Origin: Synechococcus sp. WH 7803
Lineage (GTDB): Bacteria; Cyanobacteriota; Cyanobacteriia; PCC-6307; Cyanobiaceae
Assembly (NCBI GenBank): GCA_000063505.1
Contig: CT971583.1
Span: 310,001 to 374,000, forward strand
DNA: 64,000 nt
Reading direction: 5' to 3'
Shown here: positions 27,514-36,656 of the stretch, piece by piece
How positions within the stretch are numbered: position 1 is the first letter of the stretch
Layout: the number at the start of each line of letters is the position of its first letter
Notes under the pieces: model-generated
Seen by the model: only the letters and a program-made list of their open reading frames with translations
Databases searched by the model: none
Told to the model about the DNA's origin: nothing
Translations under genes and position numbers: made by a program

Positions 27514-30477
27514 ATGCAGGACCCTCTACAGCCCCGGCGATTGGCGTGGATTGAAACGTTTCGGCGCCGCAGCAGCCTCGATCTCCTGCCTGGGTGGCAC
27601 CGCCGCGGTGACCATCAGCAACGGTCTGCACTGGCGGACCCCTGGGGGGGCATCCACCGTCCTGACTGGGCTGAGCGGGGGCTGCTGATCTGGCCCAGGG
27701 GTGGTGTGTGGCTGACGATTGAGCAGCTGATCCGCTGGCCATCGCACTGGAATCAGAGTCCACATCAGCAGGAGCGTCTTGTTCTCAGTTGGTGGGCGGA
27801 TGAGGTCCGGGTCTGGGTTGATGATGTGCTCGTGCACAGCGGCGATCTCTTCGATACCCGTTGCCGTTGGGTTCTGCCGGAGCGTTGGCGCAGCGGTTCC
27901 GGACTGCGGGTTCGGCTTGAGCTGCGCAGCCCATGCCATGACGATGGTGCGCTGATCAGCAGCCGGCTGGTGCGGGAGCCGCGCAATCCCCAGGTGGACC
28001 CAGACGGTTGCCTGCTGCCGGAAGCGCTGGATCTTCAGCAGCTCAGGCAGTCTTCAATCCCCGAGCCCTGGCTCGACTGTGCGCCCGACTCGGACCGGGC
28101 TGCTGCGTTGGTGCAGGCTCACCTCGCCGAGCAGGCCTCCGCCGGCGGTGTTGTGCATTGGGTTGGCCATGCCCACCTGGATCTGGCCTGGCTCTGGCCC
28201 GTGGCCGATACCTGGCAGGCGGCCGAACGGACGTTCCAATCGGCCCTGGCGTTGATGGAGCGTTGGCCGGATCTGCATTTCGCCCACTCCACACCGGCTC
28301 TCTACGCCTGGATGGCCCAGCATCGGCCTGCCCTGTTTGCCCGGATCCAGGACGCCAGTCGCAAGGGGCGTTGGGAGCCCATCAATGGCCCCTGGGTTGA
28401 AACTGACTGCGTTTTGATCAGCACGGCCTCCCTCTGGAGACAGTTCGACCGCGGTCAGCACTTCAGTCGGCAGCAGTTTCCTGAATGGAGGCATGACCTT
28501 GCCTGGCTGCCCGACAGCTTCGGCTTTGCTGCCGGGCTGCCTGCCGTTGCCAACGCCACCGGCGTGCAGTGGTTCTGTACCCACAAACTGGCCTGGAACG
28601 CCACGAATGCATTCCCCCACAGGTTGTTTCGCTGGCGGGGCCGTGGCTCCGCTGAGGTGATGGCCCTGATGCTCCCTGGAATCGGCACCGATGCCGATCC
28701 CGTGGCCATGGACTCTGAGCAGCTCGAATTTCAACAGAGCACGGGCATCGACCGGGCGTTGTGGCTTCCCGGTGTGGGAGACCACGGTGGTGGCCCCACG
28801 GCCGAGATGCTGGAGCAGCTCCAGCTCTGGCAGCGCCATCCCCAGGCGGCGGCTCGGGACGGTGGAACCGTGCGCGGTTTTTTGCAGCACCTTGAGCCTC
28901 TGCGCGAGGGATTGCCGGTTTGGCGTGATGAGCTTTATCTCGAGCTGCATCGCGGTTGTGCCACCTCACGCCCCGATCAGAAACGCCACAACCGAACCCT
29001 GGAGCGTCTGCTGCGGGAAGCCGATCTGGTGGCGGCACTGCTGGGCCGGGAGGGGCAGGACTGGGCCTGGTCGGTTCTGCTCTTTCATCAGTTCCACGAC
29101 ATTCTTCCCGGCACCGCCATCCCTGAGGTGTTCGATCAGGCCGAACCGCAGTGGCGCGCGGCCCGTCGCGCAGCGGCTGCGGCCCGTGATGCAGGCCTGA
29201 GGCATCTCCTCGGTGCTGAAACGGCAGGCCACGGCGGTGGCAGCTCCTGTCCCAGGCGTTGGGCCTGGTGTGCGCTGCAGCCCTTGCCGCTCTGGTCGCC
29301 GCTTGTGCGCCTGCCGCGAGGGCATTGGTGCAGTGCTGGTCGGCAGCTGCCGGTGCAGGTTGCTGCAGCCGGTGGCGTGTGGGTGCAGCTGCCCGTGGTT
29401 GATGGCGTGAGTGCAGTGCCGCTCGAGCGCACCGACCATGGGGCTGATCCTGGCCAGATCGCCACGGCTATTCGCGACCCCGTTGGCGTCACAGCCCGCG
29501 AAGACGGAGGTTGGAGGCTGGGCAATGCTCGCCTCACAATCGAGGTTGGACCTGAGGGTTTGATCGCTTTGGGCGATGCGGAGGGACGCTCCCATCTGGC
29601 GGCCCCACTGCGCCTGAGCCGCTACAGCGATCACGGTGAATTCTGGGATGCCTGGGATCTTGCCGCTGATTACCGCACGCATCCATTGCCCATGCCAGAG
29701 CGATGGCAGGTGGAGCTGCAAGACAGCGGCCCATTGGTGGGCCGCGTCACCCTTCGCGGTCAGTTCGGCAACAGCAGCCTTCGCCTTGATGTGCTGCTCG
29801 CTGCTGACGCTCCGTTTGTGGAGCTGCGCCTCAGCGTTCAGTGGCGCCAGTCCCATGAGGTGTTGCGGCTTGAATGCCCCTTGCAGACCCCTGCGGTGCG
29901 CTGGGCCTCAGACACCAGTGGTGGTGTGATCGAGCGGCCCGCCAAGCTGCACACGCCTATGGAAAAAGCCCGTTGGGAGGTGCCCGTGATTTCCTGGCTG
30001 GCCAGCGTGCCTGCCGCTCCGGGAGGTGGCCTGGCGGTGTTGCTCGACGGACCCCAGGGCGCTGACGCAAGCCCTGATCACCTCGGGGTGTCTCTGCTCA
30101 GAGGCCCCACCTGGCCGGACCCCTCGGCTGATGCGGGCTGGCATCGGCAGCGCATCGCTCTGATGCCATTGGCGGAGGGATGGATGCGCAATGGTGTGCC
30201 GCAAGCCGCCATTCGCTTCCGCGAACCGGGGTGGCATGGTCCTGTGGATCTGAAGCGCGTCTGGCAGGGGCTTCCCGCAGTTCCGGATGGGCTGATTCCC
30301 TTGGCCATCAAGCCCTCAACAGACGCTTCAGCACTCGTGATCCAGCTGCTGAATCCCGGAGCTCAGCGCTTGCAATGGCAGTTAACGGAGGACTGGGCGG
30401 TCCCTGATGGAACCAACCGGATCGAGCTCAGGCCCGGTGAACTCCGGGAGGTTCGCTTGGTCCGTCAGTCCTCGTGA
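27514..30477 (+). CDS. GH38-family alpha-mannosidase
   Basis: A protein of about 987 residues with the glycoside hydrolase family 38 layout. The metal-binding [11 protein letters not shown] motif is at about 219-229, and the nucleophile Asp near residue 298 is in [15 protein letters not shown]. Further marks are [12 protein letters not shown] and [17 protein letters not shown], and beta-sandwich domains follow. No signal peptide is seen, so it is probably cytosolic. It would cleave alpha-mannosides, perhaps storage or osmolyte glycosides such as mannosyl-glycerate derivatives (inference). ATG 27514 with GGGAG seven bases upstream avoids overlap with psbI; the frame is open to 27439. It overlaps psbN by 13 bases. 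Confidence 0.9.
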   Translation: MQDPLQPRRLAWIETFRRRSSLDLLPGWHRRGDHQQRSALADPWGGIHRPDWAERGLLIWPRGGVWLTIEQLIRWPSHWNQSPHQQERLVLSWWADEVRVWVDDVLVHSGDLFDTRCRWVLPERWRSGSGLRVRLELRSPCHDDGALISSRLVREPRNPQVDPDGCLLPEALDLQQLRQSSIPEPWLDCAPDSDRAAALVQAHLAEQASAGGVVHWVGHAHLDLAWLWPVADTWQAAERTFQSALALMERWPDLHFAHSTPALYAWMAQHRPALFARIQDASRKGRWEPINGPWVETDCVLISTASLWRQFDRGQHFSRQQFPEWRHDLAWLPDSFGFAAGLPAVANATGVQWFCTHKLAWNATNAFPHRLFRWRGRGSAEVMALMLPGIGTDADPVAMDSEQLEFQQSTGIDRALWLPGVGDHGGGPTAEMLEQLQLWQRHPQAAARDGGTVRGFLQHLEPLREGLPVWRDELYLELHRGCATSRPDQKRHNRTLERLLREADLVAALLGREGQDWAWSVLLFHQFHDILPGTAIPEVFDQAEPQWRAARRAAAAARDAGLRHLLGAETAGHGGGSSCPRRWAWCALQPLPLWSPLVRLPRGHWCSAGRQLPVQVAAAGGVWVQLPVVDGVSAVPLERTDHGADPGQIATAIRDPVGVTAREDGGWRLGNARLTIEVGPEGLIALGDAEGRSHLAAPLRLSRYSDHGEFWDAWDLAADYRTHPLPMPERWQVELQDSGPLVGRVTLRGQFGNSSLRLDVLLAADAPFVELRLSVQWRQSHEVLRLECPLQTPAVRWASDTSGGVIERPAKLHTPMEKARWEVPVISWLASVPAAPGGGLAVLLDGPQGADASPDHLGVSLLRGPTWPDPSADAGWHRQRIALMPLAEGWMRNGVPQAAIRFREPGWHGPVDLKRVWQGLPAVPDGLIPLAIKPSTDASALVIQLLNPGAQRLQWQLTEDWAVPDGTNRIELRPGELREVRLVRQSS

Positions 30478-30605
30478 TCGTCAAAGGGATCGTCAAGCCG
30501 TTTCGACGGCGGACCGAAGGCTGTGTACACCCCGAAACCGGTGAGGCCAAGCAAAGCAGCCAAAACAGCGATCGCGACGGACAGAGCCGGCGAAGAACTT
30601 TCCAT
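30465..30605 (-). CDS. psbN: Photosystem II protein PsbN
   Basis: A 46-residue protein with one N-terminal transmembrane helix ([21 protein letters not shown]) and a conserved tail [17 protein letters not shown]. PsbN is required for photosystem II assembly and repair rather than being a stable subunit. ATG 30605 is chosen from the conserved MESSSPALS start. It is divergent from psbH, the arrangement conserved in cyanobacteria and plastids, and overlaps the mannosidase gene end by 13 bases. Confidence 0.95.
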   Translation of the reverse strand: MESSSPALSVAIAVLAALLGLTGFGVYTAFGPPSKRLDDPFDDHED

Positions 30606-30690
30606 CACATCTCTCGACAGGATCGGCCTCATCCGGGCCGGGACCCCTAGAGTATCCGGACTGAACTTCACCCGAGACCCAAGCGCCGTT

Positions 30691-30891
30691 ATGGCTCAAC
30701 GCACTCGTCTGGGCGATCTGCTCCGTCCCCTGAACTCTGAGTACGGCAAGGTCGTGCCTGGCTGGGGTACCACGCCCGTGATGGGAATTTTCATGGTGCT
30801 GTTCCTGGTCTTCCTGCTCGTCATCCTGCAGCTGTACAACCAGTCGTTGATCCTTGAGGGCATCAATGTCAACTGGAACGGGGCTGGCTGA
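30691..30891 (+). CDS. psbH: Photosystem II protein PsbH
   Basis: A 66-residue single-span subunit that starts [20 protein letters not shown], continues [12 protein letters not shown] and ends [13 protein letters not shown]. It stabilises CP47 and the quinone side of photosystem II. The start is fixed by this conserved N-terminus at ATG 30691. It is divergent from psbN with an 85-base gap that must hold both promoters. tatA follows after 35 bases. Confidence 0.97.
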   Translation: MAQRTRLGDLLRPLNSEYGKVVPGWGTTPVMGIFMVLFLVFLLVILQLYNQSLILEGINVNWNGAG

Positions 30892-30926
30892 TTGCTGCCG
30901 GCTCATCCCTTTCGCGGGTCAGGCTC

Positions 30927-31175
30927 ATGAATGTGTTTGGAATCGGCCTTCCTGAGATGGCCGTTATCGGCGCCGTGGCATTGCTTGTCTTCGGTCCGAA
31001 ACGTCTGCCTGAGCTCGGTCGCACCCTGGGAAAAACCTTGAAGGGATTTCAATCCGCTTCCAAGGAATTCGAACGGGAAATCAACAAAGCCATGGCCGAG
31101 CCCGAAAGGCTTCCTGAAGCGTCTGAGTCCTCGAAGGACAGCACGCCAGCAGCAAAAGACGTCAGCACCGACTGA
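30927..31175 (+). CDS. tatA: Twin-arginine translocase subunit TatA/E
   Basis: An 82-residue protein with the TatA architecture: short N-terminus, one transmembrane helix (PEMAVIGAVALLVFGPKRLP), the FGPKRLPELGR hinge, an amphipathic helix (KTLKGFQSASKEFEREINK) and a charged tail. It forms the pore of the Tat export system for folded proteins in the thylakoid and plasma membranes. It is followed two bases later by pth, so the two genes are probably co-transcribed. Confidence 0.93.
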   Translation: MNVFGIGLPEMAVIGAVALLVFGPKRLPELGRTLGKTLKGFQSASKEFEREINKAMAEPERLPEASESSKDSTPAAKDVSTD

Positions 31176-31177
31176 TC

Positions 31178-31807
31178 GTGATCAAGTCCGGCGACCTCCG
31201 GTTGGTGGTGGGGCTTGGTAACCCCGGTGATCGTTACGCCTCCACGCGTCACAACGTGGGGTTCATGGCTCTCGAGCAGCTCGCTGCCCGGGATCATGCT
31301 CGCTTCCGCGCCATGGCCAAGCTTCAAGGTGATTTGGCCGATGTGGGTGCCGGCTCGGATCGGCTGCGCCTGCTGATGCCGAACACCTACATGAATGAGA
31401 GCGGCCGATCGATCCGCGCCACCCTCGACTGGTTTGGTTTGAATCTGGGGCAAGTCATCGTTCTCGTCGATGACATGGACCTTCCCCTGGGGCGGCTGCG
31501 CTTGCGGGCCCGGGGCAGTGCCGGTGGCCACAACGGATTGAAAAGCACCATTCAGCATCTCGGTACGCAGGAGTTCGCCCGTCTTCGCATTGGGATCGGC
31601 GCTCCAGGGCGTTCTCCCGAGGAGCGCCGGGCGCGCACGGTGTCCCACGTGCTGGGGGCATTCAGCCGTGAAGAAGAGCCTTTGCTCAAGGAGGTCTTAA
31701 ACGAGGTTCTTGCCGGGTTGGAACGCATCCAGCGTCAGGGACTGGAGCGGGCGGGCAATCACATCAATGCGCTGAATCTTGCCCCTGCTCAGAGTGAGTC
31801 GGTGTGA
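31178..31807 (+). CDS. pth: Peptidyl-tRNA hydrolase
   Basis: A 209-residue enzyme that frees tRNA from prematurely released peptidyl-tRNA. Marks are LVVGLGNPGDRYASTRHNVGF with the catalytic His, LLMPNTYMNESG, VIVLVDDMDLPLGRLRLR, and GSAGGHNGLKS. The start is GTG 31178, two bases after tatA. Its TGA stop overlaps the ATG of the DUF3146 gene by one base, indicating coupled translation. Confidence 0.96.
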   Translation: MIKSGDLRLVVGLGNPGDRYASTRHNVGFMALEQLAARDHARFRAMAKLQGDLADVGAGSDRLRLLMPNTYMNESGRSIRATLDWFGLNLGQVIVLVDDMDLPLGRLRLRARGSAGGHNGLKSTIQHLGTQEFARLRIGIGAPGRSPEERRARTVSHVLGAFSREEEPLLKEVLNEVLAGLERIQRQGLERAGNHINALNLAPAQSESV

Positions 31808-32064
31808 TGGCACCGTTGCCAGTCACCACAGCCCATCTGAGGGTGCACCGCCAGAGTTTCAGCGAGCAGTGTCTGGAAGGTGAAGTTCAGGCTGGTGGTT
31901 TTCTCTGGCAGTTTCAGTGGTTCTTCAACCGCGGTGAATTGAACGTTGAGCCGTCGCTCGGACGCGCCTTGATCCAGGATGCGCTGCAGCGATTTTTGGT
32001 GAAATCCGACTACCGGCTCGAAGCCGGAGGGGATTACAGCTTCACGGTTCGAGCCAAGTTCTGA
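31807..32064 (+). CDS. DUF3146 family protein
   Basis: An 85-residue protein assigned to the cyanobacterial DUF3146 family. Typical blocks are TTAHLRVHRQSFSEQ, GGFLWQFQWFFNRGEL and EPSLGRALIQDALQRFL. It is soluble and probably beta-rich. It begins at the A of the pth stop codon and overlaps the convergent YqgF-like gene by 23 bases. No function is known. Confidence 0.85.
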   Translation: MAPLPVTTAHLRVHRQSFSEQCLEGEVQAGGFLWQFQWFFNRGELNVEPSLGRALIQDALQRFLVKSDYRLEAGGDYSFTVRAKF

Positions 32065-32479
32065 GGGGAGCCGGTGCCGGCCATTGCAATCGGCGGTTGA
32101 GCGCAGACTCGAGAATCACCAGAGCTGCGACAGCATCGAGATCGCAGGGGGGGATGCGCAGACCCTCAGGGAGCAGTCGCCGCCAACCTTGAGGAGGCCA
32201 GAGCTCCCAGTAGCGACGTCTGGCCGCAAGGGTGGTGCCGCGTTCGTCGACAACGGTGAGTGGCAGGTCCGCTGGCAGTTGGTCACGCCAGTGGGCACTG
32301 GCAGTGCCGTTGCCGATCACCATGCGCTCAAGTGGACCCACACCGCGCCACTGCTCCAGGGTTGCCAAGACGGACTCTGCCGGTGCGACCTGGCCTTCAA
32401 GAACGCGTCCCAAGTCCAGGTCAACGAGCACAAGCCCGCATTTGCTTCGGCCTGGATCCAGGGCGGCGATGCGGGTCAC
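32042..32479 (-). CDS. YqgF/RuvX-like RNase H-fold protein
   Basis: A 145-residue protein with an RNase H-like start (IAALDPGRSKCGLVLVDLD) and a VDERGTTLAARRRYWE block similar to the VDERLTT motif of YqgF/RuvX. It ends with a DLDAVAALVILESAL acidic motif. YqgF proteins process the 5' end of 16S rRNA. This one is a divergent cyanobacterial variant, so a resolvase-like or RNA-processing role is inferred only. Its start overlaps the DUF3084 stop by 4 bases, so the two are probably one operon. Confidence 0.75.
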   Translation of the reverse strand: MTRIAALDPGRSKCGLVLVDLDLGRVLEGQVAPAESVLATLEQWRGVGPLERMVIGNGTASAHWRDQLPADLPLTVVDERGTTLAARRRYWELWPPQGWRRLLPEGLRIPPCDLDAVAALVILESALNRRLQWPAPAPLRTWLEP

Positions 32480-33681
32480 AGTGAATCCCCCGCAGGGGCG
32501 GATTGGAAGCTGCGTTGCACCCGAAGCTCAATCGCCACGGGATCGGCTGTTTCAGTGTCGCCAAGGGCCACCGCCTCCAGCTCAACCCGCCCGGTGCTGC
32601 GCTCGATCAAGGTCTGTCCAAGCGCATTCAGCGCCTGGGAGTCGAATTGCAGTCCCTTGCTGATCGATCCCCGCCGTTGAATCTCCGCCAGTGTTGAGGC
32701 CAGAAGCAGGTTCAACCTGTTGCGCACCTCCTCGGCAGATGTTTCTGTGCTGGCCAGTGCGGTTGCGGCAAGCACCTCGCCATCGCGGGTGATGGTGAGG
32801 TTCGGCCTGACCTCAGGAAAGGCATACACAACCGTTTCCCCCTGGAGCACGTTGGCGGCCGAGCGCAGCAGCACAACCCAGGTGCCTGGTTTGCGGATGG
32901 CGTCTTCCAGGCGTTTGATGTCCTGACGGGGCACCAAGAGGATCTGCTTGTCGGGTGTTTGCCCCGGCAAAACCTGCTGATAGGCCTGAAGATTGGCTTC
33001 CCGCAACACCTGGTCGATTACCTGGCGCGCCTGGTCAGGGCGTTCAAGCCTGAGCGTGACTGTTGCCAAGGGCTGACCACTGCTGATGGCCACGTTGCCG
33101 CGGCGCAGGGCCAGAAGATTGTCTTCGAGCTGTTTCAATTCGGCTTCGCCGGAGCGAATGCGATCCCGCACCGCGGCGAGCTCGCGGTCGGTTCTGCGGA
33201 TTTCGTCATCGCGTTGGCGAACGTCCTGGCTCAGGCGTTGTCGTTCGGCTTCCAGTCGGCGGGTTTGCTCCTGCAGGGGTTTGAGGGTGTCTCTCAGCTC
33301 CGTGGCTTGTTTGCGCGCTTCCTCAAGGCGACGACGCACTTCAATCTCATCCTTGCGCGCTGTCTCCAGTTGTCGTCTGGACTGTCGCTGTGCCGACCGA
33401 CTGGACTTGAGATCGGCACGGCTGCTGCGCAGGCGCGCCTGAAGGTCGTTCAACTCAAACAGGCCGACGCGCAACTGCCTGCTGACGAGCAGCATCAGCC
33501 CCAGGGAGAGGACGCTGATCAAGCTGCCGGTGAGCACGGTGATCACCACCGCGGTCTGGCGGGGACGCAGGCCGAAAAGGCTCAGGCGTGCCTTGCCCAC
33601 CTTGGAGCCGAGGCGATCCCCCAAGGTCGAGAGCACACCCCCAAGCACCAGCAATGACAGCAGCAGTAACCAGCCGGTCAC
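32476..33681 (-). CDS. DUF3084 membrane-anchored coiled-coil protein
   Basis: A 401-residue protein of the cyanobacterial DUF3084 family. Two N-terminal membrane helices (about 3-20 and 44-66) are joined by a basic loop containing GLRPRQTAVVITVLTG. A long coiled coil (about 75-195, rich in R, E, Q and L, such as RRLEEARKQATELRDTL) and an alpha/beta C-terminal domain follow. It may scaffold something at the membrane; no role is established. It is upstream of and coupled to the YqgF-like gene by a 4-base overlap. Confidence 0.85.
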   Translation of the reverse strand: MTGWLLLLSLLVLGGVLSTLGDRLGSKVGKARLSLFGLRPRQTAVVITVLTGSLISVLSLGLMLLVSRQLRVGLFELNDLQARLRSSRADLKSSRSAQRQSRRQLETARKDEIEVRRRLEEARKQATELRDTLKPLQEQTRRLEAERQRLSQDVRQRDDEIRRTDRELAAVRDRIRSGEAELKQLEDNLLALRRGNVAISSGQPLATVTLRLERPDQARQVIDQVLREANLQAYQQVLPGQTPDKQILLVPRQDIKRLEDAIRKPGTWVVLLRSAANVLQGETVVYAFPEVRPNLTITRDGEVLAATALASTETSAEEVRNRLNLLLASTLAEIQRRGSISKGLQFDSQALNALGQTLIERSTGRVELEAVALGDTETADPVAIELRVQRSFQSAPAGDSL

Positions 33682-33738
33682 AGAGAATTCATCGCAGGGC
33701 GTGCAGCTTGAACGCCGCTATCTTCACCTGTCCAACGT

Positions 33739-34473
33739 TCAACTGAAGCGTTTGGCCAGGGCAATTGGATCGAGAACCGTGATTTTTTTGCGGTCAATCT
33801 CCACGAGCCCTGAATTGCGAAGGTCTCCAAGCAGACGAGTGATCGTGACTCGGGTGGATCCGATGGCCTCGGCGATGGCTTGATGCGACAGCCGCAGATC
33901 GATGGTGATCCCCTGGCTTCCAGGAATGCCGAAGTCGCGGCAAAGCACCAGCAGAAAACTCACCAGGCGGGACGACATATCGCGGTGGGTGAGCGTCTCG
34001 ATCATGGTCTCCGTTTGGAGGATTCGGCTGGAGAGTCCCTGCAGCAAGAGCAGTCCAACCGAGGTATCGGCTTCGATGGCTTGGCGGACCGAGGTGGCGG
34101 GAGCCGTGACCATTTCCACTCTCGTGAAGGCCACGGAGTGGTAGAAGCGATCAGAGCGATGGCCGGTGAGCAGGGAGAGCACACCGAACAGGCTGTTCTC
34201 TCGAAGCAGCGCCACGGTGATCTCTTCCCCTGACTCATAAACGCGAGAGAGGCGCACTGCACCTCGTCGGATCAGATACACCTTTTCCGCCGGATCGCCG
34301 GGGAAGAAAATGGTCTTGTTGCGTTCGATCAGCTCCGTGTTGGCACCGTCGAGGTCGCGGATCACCTCCAACAGGGTTCTGCTGGTGGGAGCGGGTGCGT
34401 TGGCGAGGCTCACGTTGCCTATGCGGCCCTGCTGGGGCACTGTGCGGCTGAAGCCGCGGATTACTTCGGGCAT
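33739..34473 (-). CDS. ntcA: Global nitrogen regulator NtcA
   Basis: A 244-residue CRP-family regulator that binds 2-oxoglutarate and activates nitrogen-assimilation genes. The effector domain has [22 protein letters not shown] and [11 protein letters not shown]. The helix-turn-helix [20 protein letters not shown] near the C-terminus is identical in type to known NtcA. ATG 34473, eight bases after GAGG, is preferred to GTG 34482. An NtcA-type promoter lies directly upstream, implying autoregulation. It probably controls the amt gene of this window. Confidence 0.96.
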   Translation of the reverse strand: MPEVIRGFSRTVPQQGRIGNVSLANAPAPTSRTLLEVIRDLDGANTELIERNKTIFFPGDPAEKVYLIRRGAVRLSRVYESGEEITVALLRENSLFGVLSLLTGHRSDRFYHSVAFTRVEMVTAPATSVRQAIEADTSVGLLLLQGLSSRILQTETMIETLTHRDMSSRLVSFLLVLCRDFGIPGSQGITIDLRLSHQAIAEAIGSTRVTITRLLGDLRNSGLVEIDRKKITVLDPIALAKRFS

Positions 34474-34494
34474 GGCCAGCACCTCGCTTCAAGG

Positions 34495-34536
34495 AAATTA
34501 AGGAGCGATCGATTCCCACCCTGTAGCAACGCACAC
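34495..34536 (-). promoter_or_regulatory. NtcA-activated (class II) promoter of ntcA
   Basis: On the minus strand GTGTGCGTTGCTAC (34536-34523) fits GT-N10-AC and, on one half, the full TAC. Exactly 22 bases later comes TAATTT (34500-34495), the TA-N3-T -10 expected for NtcA-dependent promoters. The start of transcription should be near 34488. Confidence 0.7.
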
Positions 34537-34548
34537 GGTTCCAGGGGC

Positions 34549-35274
34549 TCAGCGCAGTCGTAGCGCTTCCTTCTGGGCGTCCATCAGTTGCTTCAGTCCA
34601 GGCTCCGCGCGGTCGAGGAGCAGGTTCAGTTGCTGTCTGCTGAAGGCTTTGCCTTCCGCTGTGCCCTGAAGTTCCAGCAGCTCGCCACTGTCATTCATCA
34701 CCACGTTGAGGTCCACGTCAGCCTGGGAATCCTCGCTGTAATCCAGATCAAGCAGGGCCTCGCCTCCGAGCAGTCCCACCGAAACGGCTGCCACCTGCGA
34801 GCAGACCGGATTGCTCTGCAGCACTCCCTGCTTCACGAGGGATTCACAGGCGTTCTGCAGGGCAAGCCAGGCTCCAGTGACCGAGGCCGTGCGTGTGCCC
34901 GCATCAGCCTGAATCACGTCGCAGTCGATCAGCAGGGTGTTCTCCCCAAGTGCCTCCATGGAGAGTGCTGCGCGCAAGCTGCGACCGATCAGGCGTTGAA
35001 TCTCCTGGGTGCGGCCGGAGAGCTTGAGCCATTCCCGTCGCTGGCGTTCGGGGGTGGACCCCGGAAGCAGCCGGTATTCCGCGCTGAGCCAGCCGAGGCC
35101 CTGGTCACGGCGCCAACGGGGCACGCCTTCTTCATGGCAAACGCTGCAGAGCACAGCGGTTCGGCCGGTGCGCACGATCACGGAGCTGAGGGCGAAGCCC
35201 ATGGGATCCCATTCAACGGCGAAGGGCCTGAGTGCGGATGCTTGGCGTCCGTCCTTGCGGGAGGTGGTGTTCAT
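34549..35274 (-). CDS. rph: Ribonuclease PH
   Basis: A 241-residue phosphorolytic exoribonuclease that trims tRNA 3' ends. It starts [18 protein letters not shown]. The family blocks [51 protein letters not shown] and [18 protein letters not shown] are clear. ATG 35274 is chosen because the open frame further upstream is non-conserved and would run into the neighbouring gene. Several genes here do not encode the tRNA CCA end, which makes 3' maturation enzymes important. Confidence 0.96.
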   Translation of the reverse strand: MNTTSRKDGRQASALRPFAVEWDPMGFALSSVIVRTGRTAVLCSVCHEEGVPRWRRDQGLGWLSAEYRLLPGSTPERQRREWLKLSGRTQEIQRLIGRSLRAALSMEALGENTLLIDCDVIQADAGTRTASVTGAWLALQNACESLVKQGVLQSNPVCSQVAAVSVGLLGGEALLDLDYSEDSQADVDLNVVMNDSGELLELQGTAEGKAFSRQQLNLLLDRAEPGLKQLMDAQKEALRLR

Positions 35275-35433
35275 GCCTGGCGACGATGGCTTGCTTGAGC
35301 CTGCCAGTTGGACCGGTACACCATGGGCCAAGACACCATGGATGGTGTCAAAGGGCTTGTGGATCGGATCCGCACCGCTAGATTCGAATTCTGCTGGGCC
35401 GTCTGGACACCAGCCCTGACGCCAGCGAACGAG

Positions 35434-36042
35434 ATGACCACCAGCCTGAGCCCCAGCCACCGAGCCCGAGACGTCCGCAGTGCGGACCACCGGACGCTGG
35501 AGCAAGCCGGTCTGCGCGGCCTGCCGGCCTTGGAGCCGCGGCCACCGCTACACCTGGTGGCACCGGAAGGACAGCTGCAGGTTCACACGGCCCCGTACCG
35601 CGGTAGTTACGGGACCGTGTTAAGTCAGGCTCTGCGCAGCGCAGGGCTGGGGAGCCGGGTGATGGTGGCCCAGTTCCTCAAAGGCGGTGTGGTGCAGGGG
35701 CCTGATGCGGCGGTCACGCTGTGTGACCGTCTTATCTGGATGCGTCCGGCCGTGCTCGAGTGTTTGTCCCAGCCTGCTGCGCAAGCGGAATCAGCGGTTG
35801 TGGATGCGGTGCAATCAATCTGGAGCGCCTGCTCCACCCATCTCAGTCGGGGAGATCTTGATCAGCTGGTGCTTGATGAGCTCGGTTTGGCGATTGCCTT
35901 CGGCTACCTCGATGAACAGGAGGTGCTGTGTCGTCTGGAGCAGCGTCCAGCATCGATGGATGTGATCATCACTGGGCCATCCATCCCCGACTCGCTGATG
36001 GCTCTGGCTGATCAGGTCACGGAATTGCGCAGAGGGTTCTGA
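35434..36042 (+). CDS. CobO/BtuR-like P-loop-fold protein with degenerate Walker A
   Basis: A 202-residue protein resembling cob(I)alamin or cob(I)yrinate adenosyltransferase of the CobO/BtuR type. [15 protein letters not shown] matches the part after the P-loop, and [18 protein letters not shown] resembles the Walker B-like LDEL segment. The usual ATP-binding GKGKGKTTA is replaced by [13 protein letters not shown], so nucleotide binding may be altered. ATG 35434 follows the conserved-looking boundary; the frame is open to 35308. It overlaps dcd by one base, suggesting an operon. The activity is uncertain. Confidence 0.7.
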   Translation: MTTSLSPSHRARDVRSADHRTLEQAGLRGLPALEPRPPLHLVAPEGQLQVHTAPYRGSYGTVLSQALRSAGLGSRVMVAQFLKGGVVQGPDAAVTLCDRLIWMRPAVLECLSQPAAQAESAVVDAVQSIWSACSTHLSRGDLDQLVLDELGLAIAFGYLDEQEVLCRLEQRPASMDVIITGPSIPDSLMALADQVTELRRGF

Positions 36043-36635
36043 TGCTGAAAAACGATCGCTGGATCACCGAGCAAGCGGCTCAGGGGATGCTGGAGCCGTT
36101 TCAATCGGGACTGGTCCGTCATTTGGAGCCAGACCAAAAGCTCCGCCCGGTGCTCAGTTTTGGTTGTTCGTCGTATGGCTACGACCTGCGCCTTTCGCCG
36201 CAGGAGTTTTTGATCTTCAAGCACGTGCCCGGCACGGTGATGAATCCCAAGCGGTTCAACCCTGCCAATTTGGAACCCACCGAGCTTCACCACGACGAGG
36301 ATGGTGATTACTTCATCCTCCCGGCCCACTCCTATGGGCTTGGTGTGGCGCTGGAAAAGATGAAGGTGCCGCCCAACATCACGGTGATCTGCCTTGGCAA
36401 GAGCACCTATGCCCGCTTGGGCATCATCGTGAACACCACGCCGGCGGAAGCGAGCTGGGAAGGACATCTCACCCTGGAGTTCAGCAATAGCTCAGGGGCT
36501 GATTGCCGCATTTACGCCAATGAAGGCATCTGCCAGTTGCTGTTCTTTGAAGGTGATCCCTGCGACACCACCTACAGCGACCGCCAAGGCAAGTATCAGC
36601 ATCAGCCCGAGCGGGTCACCCTGGCCAAGGTTTAA
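36042..36635 (+). CDS. dcd: dCTP deaminase
   Basis: A 197-residue trimeric enzyme that deaminates dCTP to dUTP, feeding dUMP for thymidylate synthesis. Visible motifs are LSFGCSSYGYDLRLS-type sequence near residue 42, GKSTYARLGIIVNTTPAEASWEGHLTLE (with the catalytic Glu region) and IYANEGICQLLF. It starts at the A of the upstream TGA. thyX, the next enzyme of the pathway after dUTPase, is adjacent and convergent. Confidence 0.95.
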   Translation: MLKNDRWITEQAAQGMLEPFQSGLVRHLEPDQKLRPVLSFGCSSYGYDLRLSPQEFLIFKHVPGTVMNPKRFNPANLEPTELHHDEDGDYFILPAHSYGLGVALEKMKVPPNITVICLGKSTYARLGIIVNTTPAEASWEGHLTLEFSNSSGADCRIYANEGICQLLFFEGDPCDTTYSDRQGKYQHQPERVTLAKV

Positions 36636-36656
36636 AAGCCTGCGGGAACCTTGCCT

